DNA of 64,000 nucleotides from an uncultured Marinomonas sp. (GTDB lineage Bacteria; Pseudomonadota; Gammaproteobacteria; Pseudomonadales; Marinomonadaceae): contig CANLRQ010000012.1 of NCBI GenBank assembly GCA_947493575.1, forward strand, positions 24,534-88,533, written 5' to 3'. Below are positions 17,704 through 27,435 of the stretch, in pieces. Under the pieces are notes generated by a model. The model saw nothing but the letters and a program-made list of their open reading frames with translations. It had not been told where the DNA came from and searched no databases. How positions within the stretch are numbered: the first letter of the stretch is position 1; each line of letters starts with the position of its first letter. A program made the position numbers and the translations under genes.

Positions 17704-18117
17704 ATGAAACTACAGACAATACATTACGTTTTACTGACACTTGTGCTCAGCTTTTTTACGTTCAACTCCGCTTATGCTGAAGATGAAGAAGTTGTAAGCT
17801 TACCCGTGTATGTTGAGTTGTCCCCAGATTTTATAGTCAACTACGGATCCAAAGGTAAAAGGCTTAAATACATAAAAACCAGCATCACGCTGAGGTCTAA
17901 GACAGAAATGGCAGGTTATATACACGATAATATGCCATTGGTAAGGGACGCCATTGTTATCTTTATGAGCCAACTAAAAGACGAACAGGTAAAAGGTGCA
18001 CTTGCACGTGAGCAAAGCCGTAAAGATGCACTCGTAGCTTTAAATGCCACTCTAAAAGAAGAAACCGGCCAAGAGCCAGTAATTGATTTATTATTCGCTA
18101 GTTTTGTGACTCAGTAA
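17704..18117 (+). CDS. FliL-like secreted/membrane protein
   Basis: The start at 17704 (MKLQTIH) gives 137 residues with a hydrophobic signal or anchor to about residue 23, ending SAYA. The body keeps the FliL pattern: YVELSPDFIVNYG, then TSITLRSKTEMAGYIHDNMPLVRDAIVIFMSQL, and LNATLKEETGQEPVIDLLFASFVTQ at the C-terminus (outlined from adjacent pieces). FliL associates with flagellar stator units; this copy lies away from flagellar genes, as similar orphan FliL-like genes do in Pseudomonas relatives. It is divergent from dsbB. Confidence 0.78.
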   Translation: MKLQTIHYVLLTLVLSFFTFNSAYAEDEEVVSLPVYVELSPDFIVNYGSKGKRLKYIKTSITLRSKTEMAGYIHDNMPLVRDAIVIFMSQLKDEQVKGALAREQSRKDALVALNATLKEETGQEPVIDLLFASFVTQ

Positions 18118-18145
18118 AAAATATTACGTGACTGTACATTGCATG

Positions 18146-18175
18146 AAAAAAGGAAGCATACTCGCTTCCTTTTTT
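18146..18175. terminator. Strong bidirectional terminator between fliL-like gene and yggX
   Basis: AAAAAAGGAAGC (18146-18157) pairs perfectly with GCTTCCTTTTTT (18164-18175) around a 6-nt loop. Both convergent genes are served. Confidence 0.9.
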
Positions 18176-18198
18176 TATTATTGCCAAGCTGAAATGCT

Positions 18199-18483
18199 TT
18201 ATAGTTCTACGATATCGCTTGGATCAACATAGCCAGTCACCCGATCTGTTGGTTCATTATTCATGAACTTATCCATTTGCTCCATGATGTATTTACGAGA
18301 CTCAGGCATCATCATATTTAGTTGTTTTTCATTAATTAGCATTGTCTGCAATGTTTGCCACTCTAACCATGCTTGTTTGGATACAGTCGAAATAATTTCT
18401 TGTCCACGAGCTCCAGGGAAAGGAGCTCGTTCTAACCCTTCTAGCTCTTGCTGATACTTTTTGCAAAACACTGTTTTTGCCAT
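18199..18483 (-). CDS. yggX: Fe(2+)-trafficking protein YggX
   Basis: This small (94 residues) protein protects iron-sulfur clusters and is thought to handle labile iron. It contains the conserved N-terminal VFCKKYQQELEGL (Cys7) and FPGARGQ, and the MMPESRKYIMEQM helix; sequence and length match the family throughout. In many gammaproteobacteria it follows mutY directly; here a chromate transporter gene has been placed between them on the same strand. Confidence 0.96.
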   Translation of the reverse strand: MAKTVFCKKYQQELEGLERAPFPGARGQEIISTVSKQAWLEWQTLQTMLINEKQLNMMMPESRKYIMEQMDKFMNNEPTDRVTGYVDPSDIVEL

Positions 18484-18549
18484 AATCTGGGCCTTTTAGA
18501 AAATCAAAAATAACATGCTATGAGTTTAATATGGCTCAACTGTCATAAA

Positions 18550-19719
18550 TCAAGCAACTAAATAACGAATTAGAGCAATAGCAGAAAAAGCAAGCAAAAG
18601 CCAAAGCACACTTGGCCTCTTCCAAAATAACCAAACACCGCCACACAGCAAAATTACACCATCAATAAAACCCAGTAAGCTGTGAGGCAATACTACCGAG
18701 ATAAACACATACATTAATAACCCAACTACCGCAGCATTTAACGCAATAATTGCAGAATTGACTTTTGGTATAGTAGAAAAGCGCTTCCAATGATGTTGGG
18801 CAAACATCATTAACAACAATCCAGGCAAAAAGACACCTAAGGTTGCCAATCCACCCATTAATACAATCGCACCCAAACCACCTGAACTTGCCCCAGTTAC
18901 TCCTCCTAAGAAGGTAGCCACTGTAAACATAGGCCCAGGTACAGATTGAGCCAATGCATACCCTGCTAGAATCATTTCTTCCGATTGTTGAACAAGAACA
19001 TTTTGCAATAAAGGTAGAATGACATGTCCACCACCAAAAACTAAACTTCCAGCTTGGTAATAATCAAAAAACACATCAATCGCCAGTACTGAAAAAGTGA
19101 AGAAGCTGAACAAAAACAGAATAATAGCGATCACACCAACAATATTTGCATGACTTACATCTGCAAGCTCTACCGTATTTCTTTTTTCAATAATTGGTAA
19201 ATAGCCGCTAACTAATGCAGTAATAAGTAATAATGCCAAAGCGCCCAAACCAAAAGGCCAAATAAATAAAAACACAACAGATAACACAGCAACCATATAG
19301 GTGGTGGCTGTTTTACAGAATTGCTTCCACATTGTGTAACAGGCATCTGCAACTACAACTGTCGCTAACAAGGTAAGACCATGCATCCAATATTGTAAAA
19401 GTGTGTTGTTTTCTAAACTAATATTAGCCCACACCAGCAACAACATCAGTAGCACTGAAGGCAAAGTAAAACCTAAAAAAGCACTGATGGCTCCTAACCA
19501 ACCGCCTCTCTGATAACCAATAGCAAATCCAACTTGGCTAGAACCAGGCCCAGGAATAACTTGGCTAAGCATAACAAACTGGGCGTAATGATCCTTTGAC
19601 ACCCATTTCCTATGCTCTACAAATTCCCGATGAAAATACCCTAAATGAGCAGCAGGGCCACCAAAGCTGGTGCAGCCTAACATAAAGAATCGAGTAAATA
19701 TTTCCACAAAAACAGACAT
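18550..19719 (-). CDS. chrA: Chromate transporter ChrA (two-domain form)
   Basis: The 389-residue inner-membrane protein consists of two homologous CHR halves of about five or six helices each. The first half has FFMLGCTSFGGPAAHLGYF near residue 11 and SQVIPGPGSSQVGFAIGYQRGG near 52. The second repeats the theme with VFGGGHVILPLL and AQSVPGPMFTVATFLGG near 255. Family members export chromate or exchange it for sulfate. Its position between yggX and mutY, which are usually adjacent, suggests a later insertion, although base composition is not obviously different. Confidence 0.93.
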   Translation of the reverse strand: MSVFVEIFTRFFMLGCTSFGGPAAHLGYFHREFVEHRKWVSKDHYAQFVMLSQVIPGPGSSQVGFAIGYQRGGWLGAISAFLGFTLPSVLLMLLLVWANISLENNTLLQYWMHGLTLLATVVVADACYTMWKQFCKTATTYMVAVLSVVFLFIWPFGLGALALLLITALVSGYLPIIEKRNTVELADVSHANIVGVIAIILFLFSFFTFSVLAIDVFFDYYQAGSLVFGGGHVILPLLQNVLVQQSEEMILAGYALAQSVPGPMFTVATFLGGVTGASSGGLGAIVLMGGLATLGVFLPGLLLMMFAQHHWKRFSTIPKVNSAIIALNAAVVGLLMYVFISVVLPHSLLGFIDGVILLCGGVWLFWKRPSVLWLLLAFSAIALIRYLVA

Positions 19720-19804
19720 AGCACTTTACCGTTATTAACTAAAATGACTCCAATTAAAACAAACAGATATGACAATTTAATGAGAATAAAATCACTGTCT
19801 AGAT

Positions 19805-20851
19805 TTATTCCATTTCAATAAGAATCTGTCTAACAGGCGCAGGCAAACCTAGATTTAACGACTGCTCTTTTGTACACCATTGGTACTTATTACCGTCATA
19901 GACCATGTGCTGAGACGCCACAACTAATCGCACAGGGTGAATCATTAAATGATAATGACTAAATGTATGACGAAATACTGCTAACGTTTTTTCAGCAATT
20001 GACTGAAATTGGAAGCGTTGCTCAACATCTAGAATCAATGATTCACTTTCTGCCGATTCGGGTAAACTCCATAAACCTCCCCAAATCCCCACTGAGGGCC
20101 TTTTTTCGAGTAATAACTCTCCAGATTCATTAACCAAAATAAGCATTACTGTGCTTTTTGTTGGCTTGGCTTTTTTAACTTTTTTAATAGGAAAATCCGT
20201 TGGGTTTCCTTGTTTAATAGCCAAGCAGTCATGACTTAAGGGGCACAACAAGCATTGAGGTTTGCTTCTAGTGCAAAGCGTTGCCCCCAAATCCATCATA
20301 GCTTGGGTATAATCACCGGCTCGTTTTTCTGGGACGTAACTTTCTGCCACTTCCCACATACGATTTTCAGTTTTTTTCTCTCCGGGCCAAGTAGGAACCG
20401 CATGAAATCGAGCTAGAACCCGCTTTACATTGCCATCGAGAATAGCAGCAGGAACCCCTCTTGAAATCGATAAAATGGCCGCTGCCGTTGAACGTCCAAT
20501 TCCCGGTAGTTCACAAACACCCTCAACAGTAAGAGGAAATTCACTGTCAAATTCACTAACCAGTTTTTTTGCGGCTTTATGAAGGTTTCTAGCTCTTGCG
20601 TAATATCCAAGACCACTCCAATGAGATAAAACATCATCTTCTGACGCATTGGCCAAGGCTTCGACAGAAGAAAATGAAGACATAAACCTTGCATAATAAG
20701 GAATCACAGTGGCTACTTGAGTTTGCTGTAGCATAATTTCAGAAATCCAAACACGGTAAGGCGTTTTATCCTGCTGCCAAGGTAAATCTTTGCGGCCATG
20801 TTCATCAAACCATGACAATACACGTTCAGAAAATTTTTCAGTGGGGATCAT
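19805..20851 (-). CDS. mutY: Adenine DNA glycosylase MutY
   Basis: This base-excision enzyme removes adenine mispaired with 8-oxoguanine. Seen are the catalytic Glu in ISEIMLQQTQV (E38), the helix-hairpin-helix ELPGIGRSTAAAI, the catalytic Asp in ILDGNVKRVL, and the 4Fe-4S motif C-x6-C-x2-C-x5-C around CTRSKPQCLLCPLSHDC. The C-terminal NUDIX-like domain that reads 8-oxoguanine begins near residue 230 (VMLILVNESGELLLEKRP). Length 348 is normal. It follows the AsmA-family gene by 72 bp. Confidence 0.96.
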   Translation of the reverse strand: MIPTEKFSERVLSWFDEHGRKDLPWQQDKTPYRVWISEIMLQQTQVATVIPYYARFMSSFSSVEALANASEDDVLSHWSGLGYYARARNLHKAAKKLVSEFDSEFPLTVEGVCELPGIGRSTAAAILSISRGVPAAILDGNVKRVLARFHAVPTWPGEKKTENRMWEVAESYVPEKRAGDYTQAMMDLGATLCTRSKPQCLLCPLSHDCLAIKQGNPTDFPIKKVKKAKPTKSTVMLILVNESGELLLEKRPSVGIWGGLWSLPESAESESLILDVEQRFQFQSIAEKTLAVFRHTFSHYHLMIHPVRLVVASQHMVYDGNKYQWCTKEQSLNLGLPAPVRQILIEME

Positions 20852-20923
20852 TTATGTTCTCACAACCAAGAGAAGCAATGGCCTCTCTTGGTTTTTTTGA
20901 TAGGGAAATAGAAGAATGCGATT

Positions 20924-23242
20924 TTAACCAAATAAGCCTTTTAAACTACTTTTTAACTTATCCTCTAATTTTTCTTTAGCTCTCTCCTCTTCTTCTTTTA
21001 GTTTGGCTTTTGCTCTGGCCTTTTCTGCTTCTAACTTTTCTTGCAATCTGTCCTCTTCAGCTTGTAGCTTTGCCTTTGCTCTGGCTTTTTCTGCATCGAG
21101 CTTCGCTTTAGCACGAACTTTTTCAGCCTCTAATTTAGCATTCAATTTCGCTTTCGCAAGATTAGCAAAGACTTGACCAAAGCCTGCTATATCAGGTCGA
21201 CATAAACCTGCAGGGTCATCACTAAAGTGTCCTTTGCACACAACAGGAAAAGCCAGTTCAGTGAAGGTCTCTTTTACTCGACAAGCATTATCTAATTCAC
21301 TTCCTGTAAAGGCGATATAAGTTCGATAGTTTAGCAAAGATTCAGGCAATGAAATCACACCATCTCCTGTAACTTGCAGTCCGACCGCGGTAATGTTTAA
21401 GCCAGGTGTCGAAACTTCACCATTAACAATATGAGCAGGGAATGTCAGTTTTTCAAAGGGCGTATCTGCACCCCATGCGGATTGAGACAAGGGTTCACTA
21501 CGTGTTGCTGCAATGCCCTCACAAACCGTTTTGGTTAGGTTCATTCCCACCAAAGCCCCATCTTTCACTTCAACTAAAAGGTCTCCACTTAATGTGTTCA
21601 TCAAGTCATGTACGGAATTCCCTTCAAGCCCTAAGTTACCGTTAACCACGGCAGTACCTGCAATTTTCTCCAACTCCATAAAATCATTTAATAAAGGCTG
21701 AATTTGCACCTTTTTAACATCCGGATACACGGTAATCATAGGAACGTCTTTACGAACATCCACATTCGCACTCAACTGAGCCGTGCCCGAATATAAATTT
21801 ACATTAAGAGGTTCTAATTTTATCAAACCATTAGATTGAGTTGATTTAGCAGCTAGAGAATCAAGCTTTAAATTTAATACTTTCAGGTTTTCCATTTCGA
21901 CGCTAACACGCCCGTTTAGTGTCCTAAGTAGCTCTACAGGTAATAACTCATCATTCTCCGAGCCAGATACTGGAGGGGTTGAATTAGGTTCATTTGCAAC
22001 AACTGCGGGTTCATCAGACGGCTCAGGCAAATAACGATCAACATCTAGGGCATTACTTTTAAGCGTTACATCCCAGTACAAGGGAGCTAAATTTACTTGT
22101 GCTGTCGTGTTCAACGTTGTTTCGTCGAGGTTCAACACAAATGGCGTCACTTGCAGTTTTTTATCTGTGCCGGATAACGTCATTTTGGCTGATAAACTGG
22201 TTAATGCCGTTGCATCACTCATCTCAGGCAAATCAACAGACAACAGAGTTAATAAATCACGCGGATTCATTTGAGCCAACTCTAAGGTACCGTCAAATGC
22301 AGGAGCACTTAATATTTGATACGCATTAATAGAGGTTGATAAGTTAACTCCCAAACCTTCAAACTGAGCTTGATCAATTAACACACTTTCCTGCGGGAGG
22401 TTTAAATCAACTTGTTTTATTGAAATAGCAGCCTGAAGTGGAGAAACGGGTAAGAAGTCAGCCTCTGTTTGTGTTTTTAATGTAATTTGCTTTAATGAAA
22501 TTGCTTCTTTTCCAGGAAAAATAGATAAGTTAGCACCAAGAGTAGCCTCAGCATTGATTTTATTTTTCCCAGACAGATCGCTCGTTTCTAGCGATATATC
22601 CAGTAACATTGGCCAAGCTTCATCCCAACGAACATTATTCAGCTCAAGATTCAGTTTAGTATTTAATAGCAAATCGTTTTGCTCATCTCGATATTGAACA
22701 ATCGCATTTTGTACCAGCAACTGATCTAACTGAATATTCGGTAAATTCAAAGGGGTTGCAGTAGAACCAGAGTTTCCATTGTTTTGCGCTGTTGTGTTTT
22801 GTGAAGCGTTCTGGGAAGAGGTTTCTGAACTGCTGGAAGCGTCTAAACTCTTGTCAGTTGTTGGAGCCCAGTTTTGCACTCCCTGTTTATCAACGACTAG
22901 GTTAGCTTTCAAATCAATAAGTTTAACTCTGTCTACCTGAATTGTTTGACTCAAAAGAGGAAGAATAGCTAAACCAAATTCAGCTTTGCCAAATTGCACT
23001 AATTCAGATTGTTCTCCTAAAGCTACACCAATATCAGCCAGCTCTAAGCCTAACCAAGGAAAAAACGACCAACTAATATCACCATCAAGTCGCAGCGTAA
23101 TACCAGCCTGCTTGCTTGCAACATCCTTAAGTTCCTGCTTGAAATCATTCGGATCAATGAAAACAACAATATAAATAATGGCCGCAATTAATAAAGTAAC
23201 TATTGCAGCAATCCCTAAACCCAACCGCTTTAACCAAACCAT
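20924..23242 (-). CDS. AsmA-family outer-membrane assembly/lipid transport protein
   Basis: The protein of about 772 residues has one N-terminal transmembrane helix (WLKRLGLGIAAIVTLLIAAI) followed by the AsmA domain (VFIDPNDFKQELKDVASKQAG and GDISWSFFPWLGLELADIGV) and a long beta-rich periplasmic part. A Ser/Thr/Asn/Gln-rich linker lies near residues 135-165. AsmA-like proteins are thought to bridge the periplasm and move phospholipid to the outer membrane. The C-terminal 75 residues are an unusual Lys/Ala/Glu coiled coil. The ATG at 23240-23242 is preferred because GGAG lies 6 nt upstream; two earlier ATGs are open. It precedes mutY, as in Pseudomonas. Confidence 0.9.
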   Translation of the reverse strand: MVWLKRLGLGIAAIVTLLIAAIIYIVVFIDPNDFKQELKDVASKQAGITLRLDGDISWSFFPWLGLELADIGVALGEQSELVQFGKAEFGLAILPLLSQTIQVDRVKLIDLKANLVVDKQGVQNWAPTTDKSLDASSSSETSSQNASQNTTAQNNGNSGSTATPLNLPNIQLDQLLVQNAIVQYRDEQNDLLLNTKLNLELNNVRWDEAWPMLLDISLETSDLSGKNKINAEATLGANLSIFPGKEAISLKQITLKTQTEADFLPVSPLQAAISIKQVDLNLPQESVLIDQAQFEGLGVNLSTSINAYQILSAPAFDGTLELAQMNPRDLLTLLSVDLPEMSDATALTSLSAKMTLSGTDKKLQVTPFVLNLDETTLNTTAQVNLAPLYWDVTLKSNALDVDRYLPEPSDEPAVVANEPNSTPPVSGSENDELLPVELLRTLNGRVSVEMENLKVLNLKLDSLAAKSTQSNGLIKLEPLNVNLYSGTAQLSANVDVRKDVPMITVYPDVKKVQIQPLLNDFMELEKIAGTAVVNGNLGLEGNSVHDLMNTLSGDLLVEVKDGALVGMNLTKTVCEGIAATRSEPLSQSAWGADTPFEKLTFPAHIVNGEVSTPGLNITAVGLQVTGDGVISLPESLLNYRTYIAFTGSELDNACRVKETFTELAFPVVCKGHFSDDPAGLCRPDIAGFGQVFANLAKAKLNAKLEAEKVRAKAKLDAEKARAKAKLQAEEDRLQEKLEAEKARAKAKLKEEEERAKEKLEDKLKSSLKGLFG

Positions 23243-23509
23243 GTTATTCTCCATTAAGTCTAAAAACATGAACAACCGCTAAGTTTTAATAACAATAAAA
23301 AACCAGCTAAACTAACTCGCCCTCATTAGAACATATTGAAAACACCTTCTAAACCAACAAACACTAGAAGAATTCAAAAGAGAGCCATTTTAAGATAGAA
23401 GCCTAAGAAGCTCCGTTCTATAATAGAGCGCATTCCTATAGGCTAAAACCCCGCTTTCCTATAAGCTAGCCTCATACTTTTTTATTTCAAAAGCACGGAG
23501 AACTTATTC

Positions 23510-24103
23510 ATGTCAGACCGCATTGCCAGTGTTGAACGTAATACTCTTGAAACTCAAATAAAAGTTTCAATCAACCTAGATGGCACAGGTAAATTCAACT
23601 GTGAAACGGGCGTTCCTTTTCTTGATCATATGTTAGATCAAGTAGCACGCCACGGTTTAATTGATATGGATATCCATGCTGTTGGTGATTTGCATATTGA
23701 TGCGCACCACACTGTCGAAGATTTAGGCATTACTTTAGGACAAGCGTTCGACAAAGCCGTTGGAGATAAAAAAGGCATCAAGCGCTATGGCCATGCTTAT
23801 GTTCCATTAGACGAAGCATTATCACGTGTTGTCATCGATTTTTCAGGTCGCCCAGGTCTTGAGATGCATGTTCCGTTCACACGTGGCTCTGTTGGTGGTT
23901 TTGACGTAGATCTATTCTCTGAATTTTTCCATGGGTTTATTAACCACGCAAAAGTTACCTTACACTTGGACAACCTACGCGGCAAAAACACACACCACCA
24001 AGCTGAGACTATTTTTAAAGCATTCGGACGTGCTTTACGTATGGCATTGGAGCTAGACGAGCGTATGGCAGGGCAAATGCCATCCACTAAAGGCTGCTTA
24101 TAA
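23510..24103 (+). CDS. hisB: Imidazoleglycerol-phosphate dehydratase
   Basis: This Mn2+-dependent histidine biosynthesis enzyme of 197 residues converts imidazole glycerol phosphate to imidazole acetol phosphate. The metal-binding motifs [20 protein letters not shown] (near residue 57) and [18 protein letters not shown] (near residue 158) are complete. It is the monofunctional form, without the phosphatase domain of enterobacterial HisB. It starts the operon hisB-hisH-hisF, 10 bp before hisH. A ribosome site (CGGAG) lies upstream of the ATG. Confidence 0.97.
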   Translation: MSDRIASVERNTLETQIKVSINLDGTGKFNCETGVPFLDHMLDQVARHGLIDMDIHAVGDLHIDAHHTVEDLGITLGQAFDKAVGDKKGIKRYGHAYVPLDEALSRVVIDFSGRPGLEMHVPFTRGSVGGFDVDLFSEFFHGFINHAKVTLHLDNLRGKNTHHQAETIFKAFGRALRMALELDERMAGQMPSTKGCL

Positions 24104-24113
24104 AGGGTTAACA

Positions 24114-24776
24114 ATGACAAATAAACAAAAATCTGTGGTAGCGGTTATTGACTATGGTATGGGTAATTTGCATTCCGTTGCCAAAGCTTTAGAGCATGTT
24201 GCGGGTGAAAACACACAAGTAGTAATAACCAGTAACCCTGAAATTATCGATGCTGCTGATCGCGTATTATTACCCGGTGTTGGTGCAATACGCGATTGCA
24301 TTGGTGAAATGTACAAAGCAGGGCTGGTACCTAGTATTCGCAAAGCGATGGCTGAAAAACCATTTTTAGCCATCTGTGTTGGTATCCAGTCTCTTATGTC
24401 TCACAGTAAAGAAAACGATGGCGTTGATTGCTTGAATCATTTTCAAGGTAATGCGCTTTTCTTTGGTGAAACCCATAAAGATTATGATGGTAGTAAATTA
24501 AAAGTACCTCATATGGGTTGGAACCAAGTATCACAGACCATCAAACATCCATTATGGAAAGACATTCCTGATAACGAACGCTTTTATTTTGTTCACAGTT
24601 TTTATGTAGTGCCAGAGAATCAAGATGAAGTCGCGGGAACCTGTGATTATGGATTGAATTTCTGTGTAGCTTTAGCAAAAGATAACGTTTTTGCAGTCCA
24701 GTTCCACCCTGAGAAAAGTCATAAATATGGCTTACAACTTTATAAAAACTTTATCAATTGGGACGGTAAGCCATAG
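24114..24776 (+). CDS. hisH: Imidazole glycerol phosphate synthase, glutaminase subunit
   Basis: HisH hydrolyses glutamine and passes ammonia to HisF. The class I amidotransferase triad is visible: nucleophile C88 in FLAICVGIQ, and the C-terminal HPE in VQFHPEKSHKYG. The N-terminus VAVIDYGMGNLHSVAKAL is typical. It is 220 residues long and 47 bp upstream of hisF. The gene that usually lies between them, hisA, is not here. Confidence 0.97.
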   Translation: MTNKQKSVVAVIDYGMGNLHSVAKALEHVAGENTQVVITSNPEIIDAADRVLLPGVGAIRDCIGEMYKAGLVPSIRKAMAEKPFLAICVGIQSLMSHSKENDGVDCLNHFQGNALFFGETHKDYDGSKLKVPHMGWNQVSQTIKHPLWKDIPDNERFYFVHSFYVVPENQDEVAGTCDYGLNFCVALAKDNVFAVQFHPEKSHKYGLQLYKNFINWDGKP

Positions 24777-24823
24777 CTTTACCTTATCATCCTTCAATGA
24801 AAACTGATTTTTAGGAGCCACAA

Positions 24824-25597
24824 ATGGGCTTAGCAAAACGCATCATTCCTTGCCTTGATGTTGATAATGGTCGAGTTGTAAAAGGCGTACAGTTCCTTGA
24901 TATTCGCGATGCAGGAGACCCTGTAGAAGTCGCCAAAAGATACAATGAGCAGGGCGCAGATGAAATTACTTTTTTAGATATAACAGCCAGCTCGGATGAC
25001 AGAGCAACCACAGTACATATGGTTGAAGCCATCGCCAGTGAAGTATTTATTCCTCTCACTGTGGGAGGAGGCATTCGCACTTGTGATGATATCCGCCGCA
25101 TGTTGAATGCAGGTGCCGATAAGGTTGGCATTAATACCGCCGCTGTATTTAATCCAGAATTTGTTCGAGAAGCAGCCCAAAGATTTGGGTCACAATGCAT
25201 TGTTGTTGCTATCGATGCAAAAAAAGTGAGCCAAGATGGTGAAGAAGATAAATGGGAAATCTTTACTCATGGTGGAAGAAAGCCTACTGGTTTAGATGCT
25301 GTTGAGTGGGCTAAAAAAATGGTTCAGTTCGGTGCTGGAGAAATTCTCTTAACCAGCATGGATCGTGATGGCACAAAAAATGGTTTTGACCTTGGTGTTA
25401 CTCGTGCCATCAGTGAAGCTGTACACGTACCAGTCATTGCTTCTGGTGGTGTCGGTAACTTAAATCATCTAGTCGATGGCGTAAAAGAAGGTAAGGCTGA
25501 TGCGGTTCTTGCAGCCAGTATTTTTCATTTTGGTGAATATAGCATTCAAGAAGCCAAAGAAAAAATGCAAGACTCAGGCATAGAAATGCGACTATAA
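24824..25597 (+). CDS. hisF: Imidazole glycerol phosphate synthase, cyclase subunit
   Basis: This (beta/alpha)8-barrel of 257 residues uses ammonia from HisH to close the imidazole ring and release AICAR. Catalytic aspartates are visible in [15 protein letters not shown] (D12) and in [10 protein letters not shown] near residue 128. Phosphate-binding [11 protein letters not shown] and [12 protein letters not shown] are intact. An AGGAG ribosome site precedes the ATG. It ends the his operon, followed by a hairpin. Confidence 0.97.
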   Translation: MGLAKRIIPCLDVDNGRVVKGVQFLDIRDAGDPVEVAKRYNEQGADEITFLDITASSDDRATTVHMVEAIASEVFIPLTVGGGIRTCDDIRRMLNAGADKVGINTAAVFNPEFVREAAQRFGSQCIVVAIDAKKVSQDGEEDKWEIFTHGGRKPTGLDAVEWAKKMVQFGAGEILLTSMDRDGTKNGFDLGVTRAISEAVHVPVIASGGVGNLNHLVDGVKEGKADAVLAASIFHFGEYSIQEAKEKMQDSGIEMRL

Positions 25598-25620
25598 ATC
25601 AATACATTCGCATTAGTTGA

Positions 25621-25652
25621 TTAAGGTGTCATACGCTCTACTGGCACCTTAA
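25621..25652 (+). terminator. Hairpin after hisF
   Basis: TTAAGGTG (25621-25628) pairs with CACCTTAA (25645-25652) around a 16-nt loop, 23 bp after the hisF stop. No long T-run follows, so it is a moderate candidate. Confidence 0.5.
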
Positions 25653-26077
25653 TTATCAAAGACTCAAAAAAGCTAATATTACCCATAGTACATTTATAAA
25701 AAGTGCATTTATCAGAATCCAACGCCACACTCCTTATATTACTAACGAGACTGTAGAGTTTCTAATTCAAAAAAATAGCCTCAAAAATACCGTTAAAACA
25801 AGCCTAAAATCACATCGCCACGTGAAGAGTAAGACGGTTATTATATTTTTCATGTAGGTTGCCTATATTTTTCATGGAGCATATTGAAAGAGCGACTACA
25901 GGGAAATTATCGACAGTAACCAATGTGAAACAGTTAAAAGCAGTTTAATTGCTTTATAAAGCAAATCGATGTGATAAATTACCGAGTATTATAATTTTCT
26001 TAAGTTTACTGCCACAACAACTATTAGCTTCAAGCCAAAAGTTACGGAAAACTTAACTATTTTCAGGGCAAACACCT
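25653..26077. other. Left edge of the defence island, no gene seen
   Basis: AT-rich, apparently non-coding DNA between the his operon and the first restriction-modification remnant. A 12-bp direct repeat (ATATTTTTCATG) occurs twice near 25840-25880. No attachment site, tRNA or integrase was found here. Confidence 0.4.
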
Positions 26078-26663
26078 ATGTCAGACAATTTCTCTTCTAC
26101 AGCCGCATTTTTATGGTCGGTTGCTGATCTTCTTCGTGGTGATTTTAAACAAAGCCAGTACGGGCGCATTATCTTACCTTTTACCCTGTTAAGACGTTTA
26201 GAGTGTGTGCTTGAAAGTACCAAGCCAAGCGTACTTACCATGTACGAGTCAGTTAAAGATAAAGATATTACAGCACAAGATAAAATACTGACCCATGCTG
26301 CTAAGTTAAGTTTTTATAACACCAGCAAAATGGATTTAAACAAGCTTGGTGAAACAGGCGTAGCGCAAAACCTTGAAAGCTACGTGCAATCATTTAGCCC
26401 GAATGCCCGTGAAATATTCGAACATTTTGATTTTTTTCAACACCATCGACAAACTAGAAGAAGCGGATTTGCTTTATAAAGTGGCTAAACGCTTTGCCAC
26501 TACCGACCTTCACCCTGAAGTGGTTGATAACTACAACATGGGTTTAGTGTTTGAAGAATTAATAAGACGTTTTGCTGAAAGCTCTAACGAAACCGCAGGG
26601 GAACACTTTATAATGTCATCTTTATTTTTTAGTAACGAATGCCACCTTCAGAAAACAGCTTAA
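26078..26663 (+). pseudogene. Type I methyltransferase (HsdM) N-terminal remnant, frameshifted and truncated
   Basis: The reading frame from 26078 gives an HsdM N-terminal helical domain ([34 protein letters not shown]). It is knocked out of frame at a run of seven T (26431-26437). In the next frame it continues [19 protein letters not shown] and [27 protein letters not shown]. Homology then ends abruptly near 26612, before the SAM-binding and NPPF motifs, so no catalytic domain remains. This family differs from the intact HsdM at 36550-38193 and lies on the opposite strand, so it is the relic of a second type I system. Confidence 0.85.
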
Positions 26664-26685
26664 ATTGTTACCCGTTTAATTAAGT

Positions 26686-27435
26686 TTATACCAATAAAAT
26701 TTCTTTAACTGCTAAGCGCCATTCTTTGTATGATGTTATTAGAGCAGATGATTTATCCATCATTTGTTGAACCAATGAGTCATATTTCGGCCCATCTTCC
26801 CAAGCACCTGCTCGATCACAATTTAATTGCGGAGCTAAGCACATTCTAAAGTTTGTTTTAGCTTGTCCGTATGGGTACTCATCAAATTCTTTGTTAATAA
26901 AAGAAAGTAGAGCATTAAGTGAAGTAGAGAGTGTAGCCATTTGTTGTTTTAGTTTTTCATCAACAAACTGATTTGTAGTCTCTGTTGCATAAATCAAAAA
27001 ATTTCTCAGTTTTTGAAAGTCATCCCACATAATAGCGTCACTTGTGTGCATATAATCAAACAAGTTATTTATATATGTCTCATCTATCATGGCATTTAGA
27101 GATTGGAAGATTTTTATGTCATGCTCATCTCTTTTTACGTTATAGATTTTCTCTTTTTTTGATAAGACAAACTCGTGAAGTCCTGTGTTTATAAGGTGAT
27201 AAGTTAAGCCAACTAGAACTAGGCAAAAACCCCAAGTAGTATCAGATTCTTCAGTTATAGAAAATTGAGAACCTGTTTCCAATATTAAATTTATTAGTGT
27301 TAACCATAAAGGCTTAGACATCAGACCTAAGCCGCTGATTACTATTAGCCAAGTTAGTTTGTTGTAGAATTTAGGACGTAACATCTCAATAAGTTTTAAG
27401 AGCCTGTCCCACCACAAATCAAGTGATTTATTCAT
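26686..27435 (-). CDS. Unrecognised two-helix membrane protein, last gene of the defence operon
   Basis: I do not recognise this 249-residue protein. It has two hydrophobic segments (about residues 27-52 and 68-85). A mostly helical, charged cytoplasmic region of about 160 residues follows, with CLAPQLNCDRAGAWEDGP near residue 200. It has no signal peptide. Its ATG overlaps the end of the YgjP-type metallopeptidase gene by 8 bp, which suggests translational coupling and a shared role. The layout (short N-terminal membrane hairpin plus soluble domain, in a defence operon) resembles membrane effectors of abortive systems, but that is inference from context only. The hsdM relic on the other strand ends 22 bp beyond its stop. 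Confidence 0.6.
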   Translation of the reverse strand: MNKSLDLWWDRLLKLIEMLRPKFYNKLTWLIVISGLGLMSKPLWLTLINLILETGSQFSITEESDTTWGFCLVLVGLTYHLINTGLHEFVLSKKEKIYNVKRDEHDIKIFQSLNAMIDETYINNLFDYMHTSDAIMWDDFQKLRNFLIYATETTNQFVDEKLKQQMATLSTSLNALLSFINKEFDEYPYGQAKTNFRMCLAPQLNCDRAGAWEDGPKYDSLVQQMMDKSSALITSYKEWRLAVKEILLV

